15,100 nucleotides of DNA from an uncultured Bacilli bacterium. Its GTDB lineage: Bacteria; Bacillota_I; Bacilli_A; RF39; UBA660. Of the stretch, positions 14,314 to 15,100 are shown piece by piece. The position numbers were made by a program, and so were the translations under genes. How positions within the stretch are numbered: the first letter of the stretch is position 1; each line of letters starts with the position of its first letter. The notes beneath the pieces are model-generated. The model searched no databases. It was not told the DNA's origin and saw only the letters and a program-made list of their open reading frames with translations. The stretch lies in contig CANRGW010000016.1 in assembly GCA_947630205.1 (NCBI GenBank), positions 1 through 15,100 of the forward strand, given 5' to 3'.

Positions 14314-15100
14314 CTAATTATCTTGTTTTTTTGTCGTTGTTTTACTTGTCTTTTTACTCTTTACATTACTTCTCTTTTGACCATTGGCCTTAGAATTTTT
14401 AGAATGACTATAGTTATTTCGTTGAGCATTACTTCTTGATGTTGTCTTTTTACTTGGAGTCTTTTTCTCTTCTTTTGGATTAAGAATTACATCCTCAATT
14501 GCTAAATCATTTGTTTTATATTTATTAACATTAATATTCATATCAGTTATTTCCACTGTTTCAATATCTTTTTCTTTCAAAATATAATAAATAATTGTTA
14601 TAATAACTACCATAACTAAAGATATTATAATACCACTTAATAAATTATTAACAACGTAACTTAATTCATGATCGTATAAAGTTGCTATCTTATATATTAA
14701 ATTATCTAAAAATAAAGCACCTAATAATCCTAAAACAACTCCTGAAAATTCTTTCTTATAAGTTTTGAAATTATCATATACATAAATTAATAAATATTGT
14801 GATGCTAGAAAAGAAACAATTGATGCCAATAAATCAGTCTCATTTATTTTAAATACTTCGTTTATGTGAGATGCCATATCAGGAATTGCAGCCTGTGTTC
14901 CTATATTAACCGTTAAAGAATAACTAACAATAATAAATGCTTGAATTAAAACGGCAACGATTACAGCTCCATAAGCCGATTTTTTACCTCCCATATTATA
15001 AATTAACAATGTACATAAGAAAGTAAATGGATAAGTAATAAATGACATTGATATTGTCAAATCAAAAAAGTTCGTTAACTTATAACAAATCAAATTAGAA
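14314..15100 (-). CDS. VUT/YhhQ-family membrane transporter with basic tail, 5' end outside window
   Basis: The frame stays open to the right edge, reading SNLICYKLTNFFDLT; the TTG at 15091-15093 is not a convincing start, so some N-terminal residues are missing. Several hydrophobic segments resemble the VUT family (YhhQ, proposed queuosine-precursor transporters): ITYPFTFLCTLLIYNMGGKKSAYGA matches the ltyPltfl.tD.i.E.yG.k.A pattern, and FLASQYLLIYVYDNFK matches the SQ.lDv.iF..lk pattern. Here the aspartate and glutamate of the first motif and the aspartate of the second are absent, while the GALFLDNLIY aspartate is kept. A cytosolic C-terminal tail of about 50 residues (about 209-259 counted from the TTG) is rich in Lys, Ser, Thr and Asn, which is unusual for VUT proteins. 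The substrate is therefore uncertain. Confidence 0.7.
   Translation of the reverse strand, partial: SNLICYKLTNFFDLTISMSFITYPFTFLCTLLIYNMGGKKSAYGAVIVAVLIQAFIIVSYSLTVNIGTQAAIPDMASHINEVFKINETDLLASIVSFLASQYLLIYVYDNFKTYKKEFSGVVLGLLGALFLDNLIYKIATLYDHELSYVVNNLLSGIIISLVMVVIITIIYYILKEKDIETVEITDMNINVNKYKTNDLAIEDVILNPKEEKKTPSKKTTSRSNAQRNNYSHSKNSKANGQKRSNVKSKKTSKTTTKKQDN

Noticed and set aside
14251..14439. Open frame of 62 codons on the + strand
   Set aside because: It lies antisense to the VUT-type gene and the hup upstream region, has no ribosome binding site and encodes a Phe/Leu-rich sequence expected from the complement of a Lys-rich tail.
1..15100. Genetic code 4 (UGA as tryptophan), considered because of the Mollicute-like style
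   Set aside because: Every tryptophan I checked is TGG, and the long genes need no in-frame TGA to be complete.
1..15100. CRISPR arrays, insertion sequences, prophage or defence islands
   Set aside because: No regularly spaced repeats, transposase, integrase or phage structural gene is visible; AddAB is a housekeeping repair complex here.

Overview
The window is strongly AT-rich and gene-dense. It uses the standard bacterial code: every tryptophan codon I checked (AddA, GerA, CCA transferase) is TGG, and the long genes are uninterrupted. Short intergenic gaps, many overlapping genes, a spore germination receptor operon and reduced protein lengths suggest a low-GC Firmicute. It resembles the uncultured, small-genome gut Bacilli related to Mollicutes (the RF39 or 'CAG' type). 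That placement is an inference from gene content and style, not from a marker phylogeny.

Layout from left to right. (1) On the + strand, rpmB (ribosomal protein L28) has a terminator overlapping its 3' end. It is followed by a membrane-anchored protein resembling a degenerate NodB/polysaccharide deacetylase. (2) A bidirectional terminator at 1161-1190 separates these from a minus-strand block read from about 7090 down to 1190: a cysteine-containing type IV pilin-like gene, addB and addA. The three look like one operon behind a good extended -10 promoter at 7061-7090. (3) Upstream, also on the minus strand, rlmD (TrmA/RumA-type rRNA uracil methyltransferase) precedes a small DnaQ-fold-like protein that seems to have lost its catalytic acids. 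(4) A divergent intergenic region of about 325 bases (8764-9087) holds a 9-bp inverted repeat spanning 73 bases, a perfect TATAAT, a bulged hairpin and a strong rho-independent terminator. This suggests a small RNA or an attenuated leader ahead of the germination operon. (5) On the + strand are gerA-gerC-gerB, overlapping end to start; the C and B subunits are short for their families. (6) On the minus strand again: a secreted or anchored hypothetical protein whose end overlaps the end of gerB, the CCA-adding enzyme, the HU gene with its own terminator, and a VUT/YhhQ-type membrane transporter with an unusual basic tail. The transporter's 5' end lies beyond the right edge.

Functionally the window joins translation genes (L28, RlmD, CCA transferase), DNA maintenance (AddAB end resection, HU) and spore germination. 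The less ordinary signals are the pilin-addB-addA arrangement, two apparent pseudoenzymes, the structured RNA-like region before gerA, and the reduced germination receptor. I see no CRISPR array, tRNA or rRNA gene, transposase or phage gene. None of the 14 genes uses TGA as its stop.
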